This document shows positions 42,747 to 50,641 of a DNA stretch of 50,641 nt, piece by piece. The stretch spans positions 1-50,641 of the forward strand of contig NZ_LABX01000122.1 in assembly GCF_001043915.1 (NCBI RefSeq), written 5' to 3'. This stretch comes from Methylobacterium aquaticum (GTDB taxonomy: Bacteria > Pseudomonadota > Alphaproteobacteria > Rhizobiales > Beijerinckiaceae). Both the position numbers and the translations under genes were made by a program. The notes below the pieces were generated by a model, which was not told the DNA's origin, made no database searches, and was given only the letters and a program-made list of their open reading frames with translations. Within the stretch, counting starts at the first letter, position 1. The number at the start of each line of letters is the position of its first letter.

Positions 42747-43040
42747 TCAGCGATCGTTCTCGGTGGTGAGTTCACTCGGGGGGATCCCCTTGTCCGGGGC
42801 ATCGGCCGGACGCAGGCGGGCGCCGGGAGAGGCGCCGTCGATCAGGTCCACCCCGGCGGCCGTGAGGGCACCACGGATCGCCGCCCGCTGCTCGGGCGAG
42901 GGTGGATAATGTCCGGCCTCGTATTGGCGGATGCTCTCCGCATCGACATTGGCGCGCAACGCCAGATCGTCCTCGGACCAGGCCAGCAGGTCCCGGGCCT
43001 GGCGCAGCTGCGCCGTCGTGATGTCGTCTGCGCCGTTCAC
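42747..43040 (-). CDS. Small helix-turn-helix (XRE-type) protein
   Basis: The 97-residue protein has an XRE/Cro-like helix-turn-helix at about residues 9-62 (TAQLRQARDLLAWSEDDLAL, RANVDAESIRQYEAGHYPPS). A short tail rich in Pro, Asp and Glu follows. It should bind DNA as a small repressor-type regulator; the target is unknown. It is transcribed leftward, divergent from the META-domain gene, with 266 bases between them. Confidence 0.8.
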   Translation of the reverse strand: MNGADDITTAQLRQARDLLAWSEDDLALRANVDAESIRQYEAGHYPPSPEQRAAIRGALTAAGVDLIDGASPGARLRPADAPDKGIPPSELTTENDR

Positions 43041-43306
43041 TGAACCTTATCCCCTGCTCTCGTCACGACCGGCTCGCCGGCCGATTCCCGCCGGTGCGGC
43101 TTCCTGCTAACGGCGAGGCTCCGCTTTCGTTGCCACACCCACAAGCTTTCGCGAGTCCTGCCATATTACCGCCAAGCTTGCCGCATAATTGCAACAGTCG
43201 TCGGCAAGATGCCGATGCGGGGCATCTCCGCCTGCGGCCAGGGTTGCGGGTGCGGGGTGCCCTCTCTACGGTCCGCCTCAACACGACAAGACGAATGGGG
43301 ATTGCG

Positions 43307-43795
43307 ATGAAGGCGATGCAGGTTGCGCTGGCCGCCGGTGCCGTCGCGCTGTTGGCGTCGGCCACGCAGGCTTCGGCACAGAACATGATGGGCTACGGCC
43401 AGAAGAACCGGGACAAGGCCGCTCAGCCGCAATACATCCCGCCGATGAAGGCGCAGGAAAAGATTTTCCCGCTCGATTCGACCTGGACGGCGGTGAGCCT
43501 CAACGGCAAGCCCTTCGCCGGGACCGAGCGGCCGAGCTTCATCATCGACAAGCAGTACCGCGCCCGCGGCTTCGGCGGCTGCAACACCTTCGCGGCGACC
43601 GCCTTCCCGCTCAAGGAGCAGCACCTCGCGGTCGGCCCGCTGGCGCTGACCAAGCGGAGCTGCGACAAGGCGGTCGGCGCCTCCGAGATGCAGTTCCTCA
43701 CCGCGCTCCGCACCTCGGGCCAGTGGGACCTCGTCGGTTCGCAACTGGTGATCAAGAGCCAGGCCGGCGAGCTGCGCTTCGACCGCGCCCTCTGA
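43307..43795 (+). CDS. Secreted META-domain (HslJ-like) protein
   Basis: The ATG at 43307 gives 162 residues: a Sec signal peptide (MKAMQVALAAGAVALLASAT, cleavage near ASAQ), a short linker, then a META/DUF306 domain (residues ~50-160) with LDSTWTAVSLNGKPFAG, YRARGFGGCNTFAATAF and LALTKRSCDKAVGASEMQFL. The two conserved cysteines could form a disulfide in the periplasm. Relatives include HslJ, linked to heat shock and novobiocin resistance; activity is unknown. Confidence 0.85.
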   Translation: MKAMQVALAAGAVALLASATQASAQNMMGYGQKNRDKAAQPQYIPPMKAQEKIFPLDSTWTAVSLNGKPFAGTERPSFIIDKQYRARGFGGCNTFAATAFPLKEQHLAVGPLALTKRSCDKAVGASEMQFLTALRTSGQWDLVGSQLVIKSQAGELRFDRAL

Positions 43796-43901
43796 TGCCG
43801 ACGGCCTCGGTGGCGTTGCGTGGCGCCACTCCACTGAGGTCTTGGGTTCTGCACGCTCGGGCCGTGCCTGATTTTCACCGCCGCACCGGCGTTCGCGTCG
43901 G

Positions 43902-44039
43902 TGACGGACGCTGAGAATGCCGACGCATCAGGCGGCTGGTTGATCGCGCGTTGTCGCTGTCGAGCCCAGACGGCCGCGGGCCTGGGCTTGGCAAAAATCC
44001 GGGACCGGAACCACCGTCGTTCCTGTCGCCCGTTGGCAC
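43902..44039 (+). repeat. Decayed copy 4 of the structured repeat, in the gap before livK
   Basis: Segments ATGCCGACGCATCAGG, GGGCTTGGCAAAAATCCGGG and CGGAACCACCGTCGTTCCTG, then CCCGTTGGCA, follow the same order as in the intact copies, but the ends and the first hairpin are eroded. The central hairpin is replaced by AGCCCAG/CTGGGCT. The rest of the 443-base gap 43796-44238 shows no other gene; it should contain the livK promoter, which I could not pin down. Confidence 0.6.
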
Positions 44040-44238
44040 GGCTCGTCATTCTTTCGCAGCATGTCGGAACGGCTCCGTCCATCGGCGGGGCCGTTCGCGC
44101 GTGCACGCGGCTGGGAGAAACGATTTACCGCCGCGCTCCAGTGCTTTAAGGCGCTCTCTCGTCCAGAGGACGGCCCGGGCTTTCGGCCCGCGTCGTCCCG
44201 CGGCCCAACGAGAACGACGGATGCGAGGAGGAACCGGG

Positions 44239-45378
44239 ATGCGGTCGATGTCGAGGAGGGTGCTGCTCGCGGCGGCGTTGCTGGGAGGCACAGTGGTCGG
44301 CGCACAGGCGCAGGACAAAACGCCGGTGAAGCTCGGGGCGATCGAGATCCTGACCGGGCCGAACAGCCGCTACGGGATCGCCATCCAGCGCGGCTTCGAC
44401 CTCGCGCTCGCGGACATCAACAAGGCCGGCGGCGTGCTCGGCGGCCGTCCGCTCGCCCTCGCCTATGAGGACTCGGCCGGTGCGAAGGAGCAGGCGCTCA
44501 ACGCCGCCCGCAAGCTGATCGGCCGCGACAAGGTCCCGCTGATCCTCGGCCCCACCCTGTCGAACGAGATGTTCGCCGCCGGCCCGGTCGCCAACGAGCG
44601 CAAGGTGCCGATCGTCGGCACCTCGACGACCGCCAACGGCATCACGGCCATCGGGCCCTACGTCTTCCGCACCTCGCTGCCGGAATCCGACGTCATCCCG
44701 GTGACGCTCAAGACCGCCAAGGACAAGTTCGGCCTCAAGCGCGTCGCCGTGATGTACGGCAACGACGACGCCTTCACCAAGTCGGCCTACGACGTGATGA
44801 AGGCGTCGCTGGAGAAGCTCGGCATCGAGACCCTGACGACCGAGACCTTCGGCTCGAAGGATTCGGATTTTTCCGCGCAGCTCACCAAGATCAAGGCGCT
44901 GAACCCGGACGCGATCGTGCTGTCGGCGCTGGTCGAGGCGGCATCGGGCATCGAGTTGCAGGCGCGCCAGCTCGGCATTCCCGAGACGGTGTTCTTCATC
45001 GGCGGCAACGGCCTGAACTCGCCCAAGCTCGGCGACATCGCCGGCAAGGCGGCGGACGGCACCCTGGTGGGAAGCCCGTGGTTCGTCGGCAAGCCGGACG
45101 CGGCCAACCAAGCCTTCGTCAACGCCTTCAAGGACAAGTATGGCGGCGACCTGCCCGACCAGTTCGCAGCCCAGGCCTACGACACCCTGTTCATCGTCGC
45201 CAAGGCGATCGACGCGGCCGGCGCGCCGGACTCCGAAAAGATCAAAGATGCGCTGATCAAGGTGAAGCATACCGGCGTGATGGGCCCATTCTCCTTCTCC
45301 GAGACCCGCGACCCGGCGGATACCTCCGGCGTGGTGGTGCTGGTGATGAAGGGCGGCAAGTTCCAGCTGTTGCAGTAG
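44239..45378 (+). CDS. livK: Branched-chain amino acid/aromatic-acid ABC transporter, periplasmic binding protein
   Basis: The 379-residue protein starts at the ATG at 44239 with GAGGAGGAA upstream. It has a signal peptide (RRVLLAAALLGGTVVGAQAQ) and the Peripla_BP_6 fold: VKLGAIEILTGPNSRYGIAI, ADINKAGGVLGGRPLALAYE, the ligand-contact region GPTLSNEMFAAGPVANERKV, and FIGGNGLNSPKLGDIAGKAA. It is the ligand-binding subunit of the HAAT-type importer encoded downstream. HAAT systems carry branched-chain amino acids, but also aromatic acids, urea and others, so the ligand is uncertain. Confidence 0.9.
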   Translation: MRSMSRRVLLAAALLGGTVVGAQAQDKTPVKLGAIEILTGPNSRYGIAIQRGFDLALADINKAGGVLGGRPLALAYEDSAGAKEQALNAARKLIGRDKVPLILGPTLSNEMFAAGPVANERKVPIVGTSTTANGITAIGPYVFRTSLPESDVIPVTLKTAKDKFGLKRVAVMYGNDDAFTKSAYDVMKASLEKLGIETLTTETFGSKDSDFSAQLTKIKALNPDAIVLSALVEAASGIELQARQLGIPETVFFIGGNGLNSPKLGDIAGKAADGTLVGSPWFVGKPDAANQAFVNAFKDKYGGDLPDQFAAQAYDTLFIVAKAIDAAGAPDSEKIKDALIKVKHTGVMGPFSFSETRDPADTSGVVVLVMKGGKFQLLQ

Positions 45379-45414
45379 TCAACACACCCGTCCGAGGCGG
45401 GGCGTCTCCCCTCC

Positions 45415-45440
45415 CCCAGGCGATCCCGGGATCGCCTGGG
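45415..45440 (+). promoter_or_regulatory. Perfect 26-base palindrome between livK and livH
   Basis: CCCAGGCGATCCC/GGGATCGCCTGGG forms an uninterrupted inverted repeat, extended by CCCC/GGGG outside, in the 215-base gap. It has no U-run. A stable intercistronic hairpin here could protect livK mRNA or reduce read-through, giving more binding protein than permease. Confidence 0.7.
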
Positions 45441-45593
45441 ACGGGGAAATCTGCGCTTTGCGTCAACGACGCTCCCCACCCCACCGATTGACCCGCCGCG
45501 CGATATCGGCCACGTCGCAGCCTCGTCATCCTGTTCGGCCCTGAGGCCGGGCCGCAGCGGGCGCCGGGCGCCCATCGAAATCTCCTCGCTCCC

Positions 45594-46475
45594 ATGCTTG
45601 AGCAGCAGCTCGTCAACGGTGTCGTGCTCGGCGCGACCTACGCTCTCTTCGCCATCGGCTTCACGCTGATGTTCGGGGTGATGGGCGTCATCAACCTCAC
45701 CTACGGGGTCTACTTCGCGCTCGGCGCCTTTGCGGCGCTCTGGAGCACGCAAGCGCTCGGGCTGCCGATCTGGGCCGCCCTGCCGATCGGCGCGCTGATC
45801 GCGGGCGTGATCGCGGTGATCCTCGACACGCTGCTCCTCACCCGCCTGCGCAAGGCCAAGGCGCCGGAACTCGCCTCGCTGATGGTGACGCTGGGTGCCA
45901 CGCTGTTCCTCTATGCCGGCATGGCGGCGGCGCTCGGCACCGAGATCCGGCGCTTCCCGGCCGAGATCTTTTCCGGCGGCGCGTACAGCCTCGGCGACGT
46001 GCGGGTCGGCACCACGCAGATCCTGATCCTCGCCGCCGCCATCGTGCTGATGCTGGCATTGCTGGCGCTGGTGCGCGGCTCGCGGATCGGGCTGGCCATC
46101 CGGGCGGTGGCCGAGAACCCGGACGCCGCCTCGCTGATGGGGATCAACGGCGCCCTGATGCTCCGAGTGGTCTCGTTCCTGTCCGGCGCCATCGGGGGCG
46201 CCGCCGGCGTGCTCGTCGGGCTCAACTTCAACGCCATCCAGCCCTTCATGGGCGAGCACATGATGCTGCGCGGCTTCGCGGTCATCATCGTGGGTGGGCT
46301 CGGCGACCTGCGCGGCGCCCTTCTCGCCGGCCTGCTCCTGGGCCTCGCCGAGGTGCTCACCGCTGCCTATCTCTCGTCGACCCTCAAGGACATGATCGCC
46401 TTCGCGCTCCTCGTCGCCACCCTGTGGTTCCGTCCGCTCGGCCTGTTCGGCCGCGCCGCCGCCAAGCGGGCTTAG
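45594..46475 (+). CDS. livH: Branched-chain-type ABC transporter permease LivH
   Basis: The 293-residue membrane protein matches LivH: MLEQQLVNGVVLGATYALFA, GVMGVINLTYGVYFALGAFA, and the EAA-like cytoplasmic loop region with VAENPDAASLMGINGALMLR. About eight or nine membrane segments are expected. It pairs with LivM to form the channel. It lies 215 bases after livK and four bases before livM. Confidence 0.94.
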   Translation: MLEQQLVNGVVLGATYALFAIGFTLMFGVMGVINLTYGVYFALGAFAALWSTQALGLPIWAALPIGALIAGVIAVILDTLLLTRLRKAKAPELASLMVTLGATLFLYAGMAAALGTEIRRFPAEIFSGGAYSLGDVRVGTTQILILAAAIVLMLALLALVRGSRIGLAIRAVAENPDAASLMGINGALMLRVVSFLSGAIGGAAGVLVGLNFNAIQPFMGEHMMLRGFAVIIVGGLGDLRGALLAGLLLGLAEVLTAAYLSSTLKDMIAFALLVATLWFRPLGLFGRAAAKRA

Positions 46476-46479
46476 ATCC

Positions 46480-47319
46480 ATGTGGGACGCCCTCGACGAC
46501 TTCTACTGGACCTACCAGAGCCTGATTCACGGGATCGGGGTGAACGGCATCCTGGCCCTGTCGGTCTACGTGGTGCTGGCGGTGGGCCAGCTCTCCCTCG
46601 GCCAGGCCGCCTTCATGGGCGTCGGCGCCTATACGGGCGCCCTGCTCTCGGTGAAGCTCGGCGCGCCCTTCGCCGTCTCGATGCTGGCCTCCGCCCTGGT
46701 GCCGGCCCTGCTCGCCCTGGTCGTCGGCGGGCCGACGTTGCGGCTCACCGGCGTCTACCTCGCCATCGCGACGATCGGGCTTGGCGAGATCACCCGCATC
46801 GTCTTCCTCAACTGGGACTATGCCGGAGGGGCGCTCGGCCTCTCCAGCATCCCGGAGCGCGGCGGCGTACCGGCGATCTACGGCACGCTGGCGGTGCTGC
46901 TGATCGGCCTGACGCTGGTGGCGCGGTCCCGCATCGGCCGCGCCATGGAGGCGATGCGCGAGGACGAGGCGGCGGCCGGCGTGATGGGGGTGAACCTGCC
47001 GCGCTACCGTCTCGTGGCCCTGGTCGTTTCCTCGGCGATGGCCGGGGTGGCGGGCTGCCTCTCGGCCCATGTCTCCTCGTTCATCGGCCCCAACGAGTAC
47101 GGCTTCGAGACCGCGGTGACGATCCTGAGCTACGCGCTGCTGGGCGGGATCGGATCGCCGCTGGCGCCGGTGCTGGGCTCCACCATCCTGACCCTGCTGC
47201 CCGAGGTGCTGCGCCCCCTCGCCGATTTCCGCCTGATGGTGAACGGCCTCATCATCGTGCTCGCCGTCCTGTTCATGCCGCGGGGCATCCTGCCCTGGCG
47301 CATCGCCCGGACCGGCTGA
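46480..47319 (+). CDS. livM: Branched-chain-type ABC transporter permease LivM
   Basis: The 279-residue protein matches LivM: GVNGILALSVYVVLAVGQLS, LGQAAFMGVGAYTGALLSVK, the cytoplasmic coupling loop AMEAMREDEAAAGVMGVNLP and SSFIGPNEYGFETAVTILSY. It is the second channel subunit. It is shorter than E. coli LivM, which has an N-terminal extension; many alphaproteobacterial LivM proteins lack it. livG starts five bases after its stop. Confidence 0.94.
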   Translation: MWDALDDFYWTYQSLIHGIGVNGILALSVYVVLAVGQLSLGQAAFMGVGAYTGALLSVKLGAPFAVSMLASALVPALLALVVGGPTLRLTGVYLAIATIGLGEITRIVFLNWDYAGGALGLSSIPERGGVPAIYGTLAVLLIGLTLVARSRIGRAMEAMREDEAAAGVMGVNLPRYRLVALVVSSAMAGVAGCLSAHVSSFIGPNEYGFETAVTILSYALLGGIGSPLAPVLGSTILTLLPEVLRPLADFRLMVNGLIIVLAVLFMPRGILPWRIARTG

Positions 47320-47324
47320 CGGCC

Positions 47325-48119
47325 ATGGCTCTGCTCACCGTCCAGGGGCTCACCCGCCGCTTCCAGGGCCTCGTCGCCGTCGATTCGGTCGACCTCGCCG
47401 TCGAGCCCGGCACCGTCCACGGGCTGATCGGGCCGAACGGCGCCGGCAAGACCACCCTGTTCAACCTCGTCTCCGGCGTGCTGGCGCCCAGCGCCGGCAG
47501 CGTGCGCCTCGGCGACCAGCCGCTCGACGGTCTGCCGCCCTACCGCCGCACGGCTTTGGGCCTCGCCCGCACGTTCCAGAACATCCGCATCTTCTCCGAG
47601 ATGACGGTGCTGGAGAACGTGATGACCGGCCGGCACACGCAGCTCTCGTCGACCTGGGGCGTCCTGCTGCGCGGCTCAGGCTTCCGGGCCGAGGAACGCC
47701 AGGCCAAGGCCAAGGCCCGCGATCTTCTCGCCTTCGTCGGTCTGTCGGAGGCGGCCGACGCCCGCGCCGGCGACCTGCCCTATGGCGACCAGCGCCGCCT
47801 GGAGATCGCCCGGGCGCTCGCCTGCGAGCCGCGGCTCGTGCTCCTCGACGAGCCCGCCGCCGGCATGAACCCGGCCGAGACCCACGCCCTCCTCGGCCTC
47901 CTGCGCCGCCTGCGCGACGAGCGCGGCCTGACCCTGCTGCTCGTCGAGCACGACATGCCCCTGGTGATGAGCCTGTGCGACCGGCTGACGGTCCTGAATT
48001 TCGGCCGCCGGATCGCCGACGGCACGCCGGCGGAGGTGCGGGCCCACCCGGCGGTGATCGAGGCCTATCTGGGCACCGGCCGCCACGAGGTCAGCGTCAG
48101 CCGCGGAGCGGTGTCGTGA
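47325..48119 (+). CDS. livG: Branched-chain-type ABC transporter ATPase LivG
   Basis: The 264-residue ATPase has Walker A GPNGAGKTT at 36-44, the Q-loop in LARTFQNIRIFSEMTVLENV, the LivG-specific signature YGDQRRLEIARAL in place of LSGGQ, Walker B RLVLLDEPAAGMNP and the H-loop in LLVEHDM. The C-terminal BCA_ABC segment (VIEAYLG) is present. The ATG at 47325 is close to livM, and the 3' end overlaps livF by four bases (GTGA). Confidence 0.95.
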   Translation: MALLTVQGLTRRFQGLVAVDSVDLAVEPGTVHGLIGPNGAGKTTLFNLVSGVLAPSAGSVRLGDQPLDGLPPYRRTALGLARTFQNIRIFSEMTVLENVMTGRHTQLSSTWGVLLRGSGFRAEERQAKAKARDLLAFVGLSEAADARAGDLPYGDQRRLEIARALACEPRLVLLDEPAAGMNPAETHALLGLLRRLRDERGLTLLLVEHDMPLVMSLCDRLTVLNFGRRIADGTPAEVRAHPAVIEAYLGTGRHEVSVSRGAVS

Positions 48120-48835
48120 GCGAATTGCTCTCCGTCGAGGGACTGCGCCTCGGCTACGGCCGGGCCGACGTGGTCCACGGCATCGGCCTCGCGGTGCGGC
48201 GCGGCAGCATCGTCTCGCTGATCGGGTCGAACGGCGCCGGCAAGACCACGATCCTGCGCAGCCTCTCGGGCCTCATGAAGCCCCGGGCCGGCCGGGTGCT
48301 GTTCGGCGACGGGTCTCGCGTCGACATCGCCGGCGAGGCGGCCCACCGCATCGCGCGCCGCGGCATCGTGCAGGTGCCGGAGGGCCGCCAGGTCTTCGCC
48401 AACATGACGGTGGCCGAGAATCTCCGGCTCGGCGCCTATCACGTCCCGGGCCCGGAGGCGGCGCGCCGGCAACAGGCGGTCGAGGCGCGGTTCCCGCGGC
48501 TCGCCGAGCGGCTGCGCCAGCAGGCCGGCTATCTCTCGGGCGGGGAGCAGCAGATGCTGGCGATGGGCCGCGCGCTGATGGCCGAGCCGGTCCTGCTCCT
48601 TCTCGACGAGCCGTCGATGGGCCTCGCCCCCCTCATCGTCGACGAGATCTTTTCCATCATCGCCGCGTTGCGGGCGGAGGGGCGCACCATCCTGCTGGTC
48701 GAGCAGAATGCCAGCGCGGCGCTCGCCATCGCCGATTACGCTTACGTGCTGGAAACCGGCCGGATCCGCCTCCAGGGCCAGGCGGCGGAGATCGCCCGCA
48801 ACCCCGAGGTAACGGCGGCCTATCTGGGAGCGTGA
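48116..48835 (+). CDS. livF: Branched-chain-type ABC transporter ATPase LivF
   Basis: The 239-residue ATPase starts at the GTG at 48116, overlapping the livG stop. It has Walker A GSNGAGKT at 37-44, QVPEGRQVFANMTVAENLRL, signature YLSGGEQQMLAMGRAL, Walker B VLLLLDEPSMGLAP and the H-loop-position VEQN typical of LivF. With LivG it forms the ATPase pair. It is the last gene of the liv operon; the FAD monooxygenase gene begins 79 bases later. Confidence 0.95.
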   Translation: MSELLSVEGLRLGYGRADVVHGIGLAVRRGSIVSLIGSNGAGKTTILRSLSGLMKPRAGRVLFGDGSRVDIAGEAAHRIARRGIVQVPEGRQVFANMTVAENLRLGAYHVPGPEAARRQQAVEARFPRLAERLRQQAGYLSGGEQQMLAMGRALMAEPVLLLLDEPSMGLAPLIVDEIFSIIAALRAEGRTILLVEQNASAALAIADYAYVLETGRIRLQGQAAEIARNPEVTAAYLGA

Positions 48836-48914
48836 TAAGAGTTCCGGGCGTTTCCTTCGGACAGCGTATCGCCGGCCCGCGCGTCACGGACGCGGTCGAT
48901 GGAGAGGAGCCCTC

Positions 48915-50375
48915 ATGACGGAGTGTCTCATCGTCGGTGCCGGGCCGGTGGGCCTGACCCTGGCGGCGGAACTGGCCCGCTACGGCGTCGGCGTGCGCCT
49001 CATCGACCGGGCCCCGCACGCCACCGAGACCTCGAAGGCGCTCGTGGTCTGGTCGCGCACGCTCGAACTGATGGACCGCATGGGCTGCACGGCGGCCTTC
49101 CTCGAGGCGGGCCTGCGGGCATCGGGCGCCTCGATCCGCAGCGGCGGGACGGTTCTGGGACGGCCGCGTTTCGAGAGCATCGCGAGCGCCTACAACTTCG
49201 CCCTGATGATCCCGCAGCGGGACACCGAGCGCCTTCTCGCGGCACACCTGCGATCCTTCGGCGTCGCGGTCGAGCGAGAGGTGGAACTGGTCGGCTTCCA
49301 CGCGGAGGCGGACGGCGTCGAGGTCCGGCTGAGGCATGCGGATGGCCGCGAGGAGCGGGTGAGCACGCCGTGGCTGATCGGCTGTGACGGGGCCCACAGC
49401 CCGGTGCGGCACGGGCTCGGCCTCGCTTTCGCGGGCGCGGCGCAGGGCGACGACTGGCTGCTCGCCGATGTGCGCCTCGACGGCCCGGAGGCGCCGCCGC
49501 CGGACGAGATCGCCACCTACCTGCACCGCGACGGCCCCTTCGTGGTCTTCCCGATCCCGGGCCGGCGCGCCCGCATCGTCGCGACCCTGGGCCGGACGGA
49601 CCCGCTGCATCCGCGCCCGATCCCCACGCTCAACGATGTGCAGGCGCTCATCGACCGGCGGGCCGGCGGCGGCTTTCGCGCGTCCGATCCGGTCTGGCTG
49701 ACGCATTTCCGCATCAACGAGCGCAAGGTCGCCCAGTACCGTCATGGGCGGGTCTTCCTTGCCGGCGACGCGGCGCATATTCACAGTCCAGCCGGCGGCC
49801 AGGGCATGAATACCGGCATGCAGGACGCGGTGAACCTCGCCTGGAAGCTGGCGATGGTGGAGCGCCGCCAGGCCGCCCCGTCCCTTCTCGACAGCTACAG
49901 CCCCGAACGGAGCGCCGTCGGCGATCTGGTGCTGCGCAATGCCGGGCGGCTCACCGACATGGCGACGCTGTCCAACCCGGCAGCGCAGGCCGCGCGCAAC
50001 CTTGCGCTCCGCTTCCTGCTCGGCCTTCACGCCGTCCGCGACAGGATGGCCACGACGATGAGCGAGATCGAGATCGCCTATGCGGGCTCTCCCCTGTCGA
50101 TCGGGCCCGGCGCCGGCGCCCGCTGGGAGCCTGACGCTTATGATGGACCACCGCCGGGCAGCGGACCTGCGCCCCGTTTCGTCCTCTACACCGCCGACGC
50201 CGCACGCGGCACCGCCTTGACCGGACGCTTCCCCGGCCTCCTCGAACCGGCACCGCGGACGACGACGGACGCATCCCGCCTCTTCATCGTCCGGCCCGAC
50301 GGCTATGTCGGCCTGTCGGCAGGAGCAGCCGCTTGGGGTGACGCGGAGCGCTACCTCCAGGCGCTGGCCTCTTGA
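48915..50375 (+). CDS. FAD-dependent aromatic-ring monooxygenase (PheA/TfdB family)
   Basis: The 486-residue class A flavoprotein monooxygenase has the N-terminal FAD motif LIVGAGPVGLTLAAELARYG, the DG motif GCDGAHSPVRHGLG near residue 155 and the GD motif VFLAGDAAHIHSPAGGQGMN near 280, plus a thioredoxin-like C-terminal part ending YLQALAS. Family members hydroxylate phenols and polyketide-type aromatics with NAD(P)H and oxygen. GGAGAGGAG precedes the ATG. Its position just after the liv operon suggests the transporter may import an aromatic substrate for it; this is inference. Confidence 0.88.
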   Translation: MTECLIVGAGPVGLTLAAELARYGVGVRLIDRAPHATETSKALVVWSRTLELMDRMGCTAAFLEAGLRASGASIRSGGTVLGRPRFESIASAYNFALMIPQRDTERLLAAHLRSFGVAVEREVELVGFHAEADGVEVRLRHADGREERVSTPWLIGCDGAHSPVRHGLGLAFAGAAQGDDWLLADVRLDGPEAPPPDEIATYLHRDGPFVVFPIPGRRARIVATLGRTDPLHPRPIPTLNDVQALIDRRAGGGFRASDPVWLTHFRINERKVAQYRHGRVFLAGDAAHIHSPAGGQGMNTGMQDAVNLAWKLAMVERRQAAPSLLDSYSPERSAVGDLVLRNAGRLTDMATLSNPAAQAARNLALRFLLGLHAVRDRMATTMSEIEIAYAGSPLSIGPGAGARWEPDAYDGPPPGSGPAPRFVLYTADAARGTALTGRFPGLLEPAPRTTTDASRLFIVRPDGYVGLSAGAAAWGDAERYLQALAS

Positions 50376-50481
50376 AGCTCGGGGTTGATACAGATCCGGG
50401 GGACATGCCGGCCCCAGAGGTTCGGGCAGCCCCCCTGCCCTCGCCTGTTACCACGACCGCAACCGTCCGATCCCACCCGAG

Positions 50482-50510
50482 TTGACAGGCGAGCCGGCTA
50501 CCCTTAGACA
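50482..50510 (+). promoter_or_regulatory. Candidate promoter at the right end of the window
   Basis: TTGACA (50482-50487), a 17-base spacer and TAGACA (50505-50510) form a good sigma-70-type pair directed out of the window. The remaining 3' sequence (50376-50641) contains no recognisable gene start. Confidence 0.45.
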
Positions 50511-50641
50511 GCCGCTCACCGACGGGGCGCCGAGCAAACGGCTCAGCCCTCCGGGACATCCCGAGAGAGAAGACAGCAAGGGCCAGGGCGACCTGGACCT
50601 GCTTCCGTTTCTCCAGGGGATGAGATCTGGCTCTCAGCCCG

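Overview
The window is about 70% G+C with dense, alphaproteobacterial coding. Gene order and protein sequences point to the Methylobacterium/Methylorubrum group (Rhizobiales). Two conserved blocks support this: ptsP-prfA-prmC-DUF4167 on the minus strand at the left, and rplU-rpmA-GNAT-obgE on the plus strand in the middle. This placement rests on recall of synteny and families, not on a search.

Layout. 1-6.4 kb: the translation/nitrogen-PTS block (DUF4167 protein cut by the window edge, prmC, prfA, ptsP), with a small NTF2-like gene between prfA and ptsP that is broken by a 125-bp structured repeat. 6.9-10.2 kb: a FUSC membrane protein, then a secreted beta-propeller gene split by an IS200/IS605-type element with a full-length tnpB and a truncated tnpA. 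10.3-15.6 kb: LysE exporter, a stress-type glycine-rich protein, a small secreted protein, an isolated flhA and a gamma-carbonic anhydrase. 15.6-25 kb: a GGDEF/EAL protein, AMP nucleosidase, TrmO, a flippase/acyltransferase pair, and an OlsB-like N-acyltransferase. 25.2-28 kb: L21, L27, GNAT and ObgE.

28.4-40.1 kb is a same-strand catabolic cluster: two COG3618-type amidohydrolases, an SMP-30 lactonase, two MFS anion transporters, an RraA-type aldolase, a DUF1932 dehydrogenase and a 1017-residue YdiJ-type FAD/4Fe-4S dehydrogenase. A divergent IclR regulator follows, with a clear palindromic operator in the shared promoter region. The gene set suggests lactone opening, hydroxyacid oxidation and aldol cleavage of an unidentified organic acid. 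40.3-50.4 kb: a ferredoxin-reductase-like flavoprotein, a hydrolase gene with an in-frame stop, an HTH protein, a META-domain protein, a complete livKHMGF branched-chain-type ABC operon, and a TfdB/PheA-type FAD monooxygenase.

The most unusual signal is a dispersed ~125-bp element with three near-full copies (3556-3680, 28291-28415, 42570-42695) and one decayed copy (about 43902-44039). It has terminal inverted repeats and internal hairpins whose arms change in a compensatory way between copies. One copy sits inside the NTF2-like gene, in frame and with what looks like a 2-3 bp target duplication. No tRNA, rRNA or CRISPR array was recognised.
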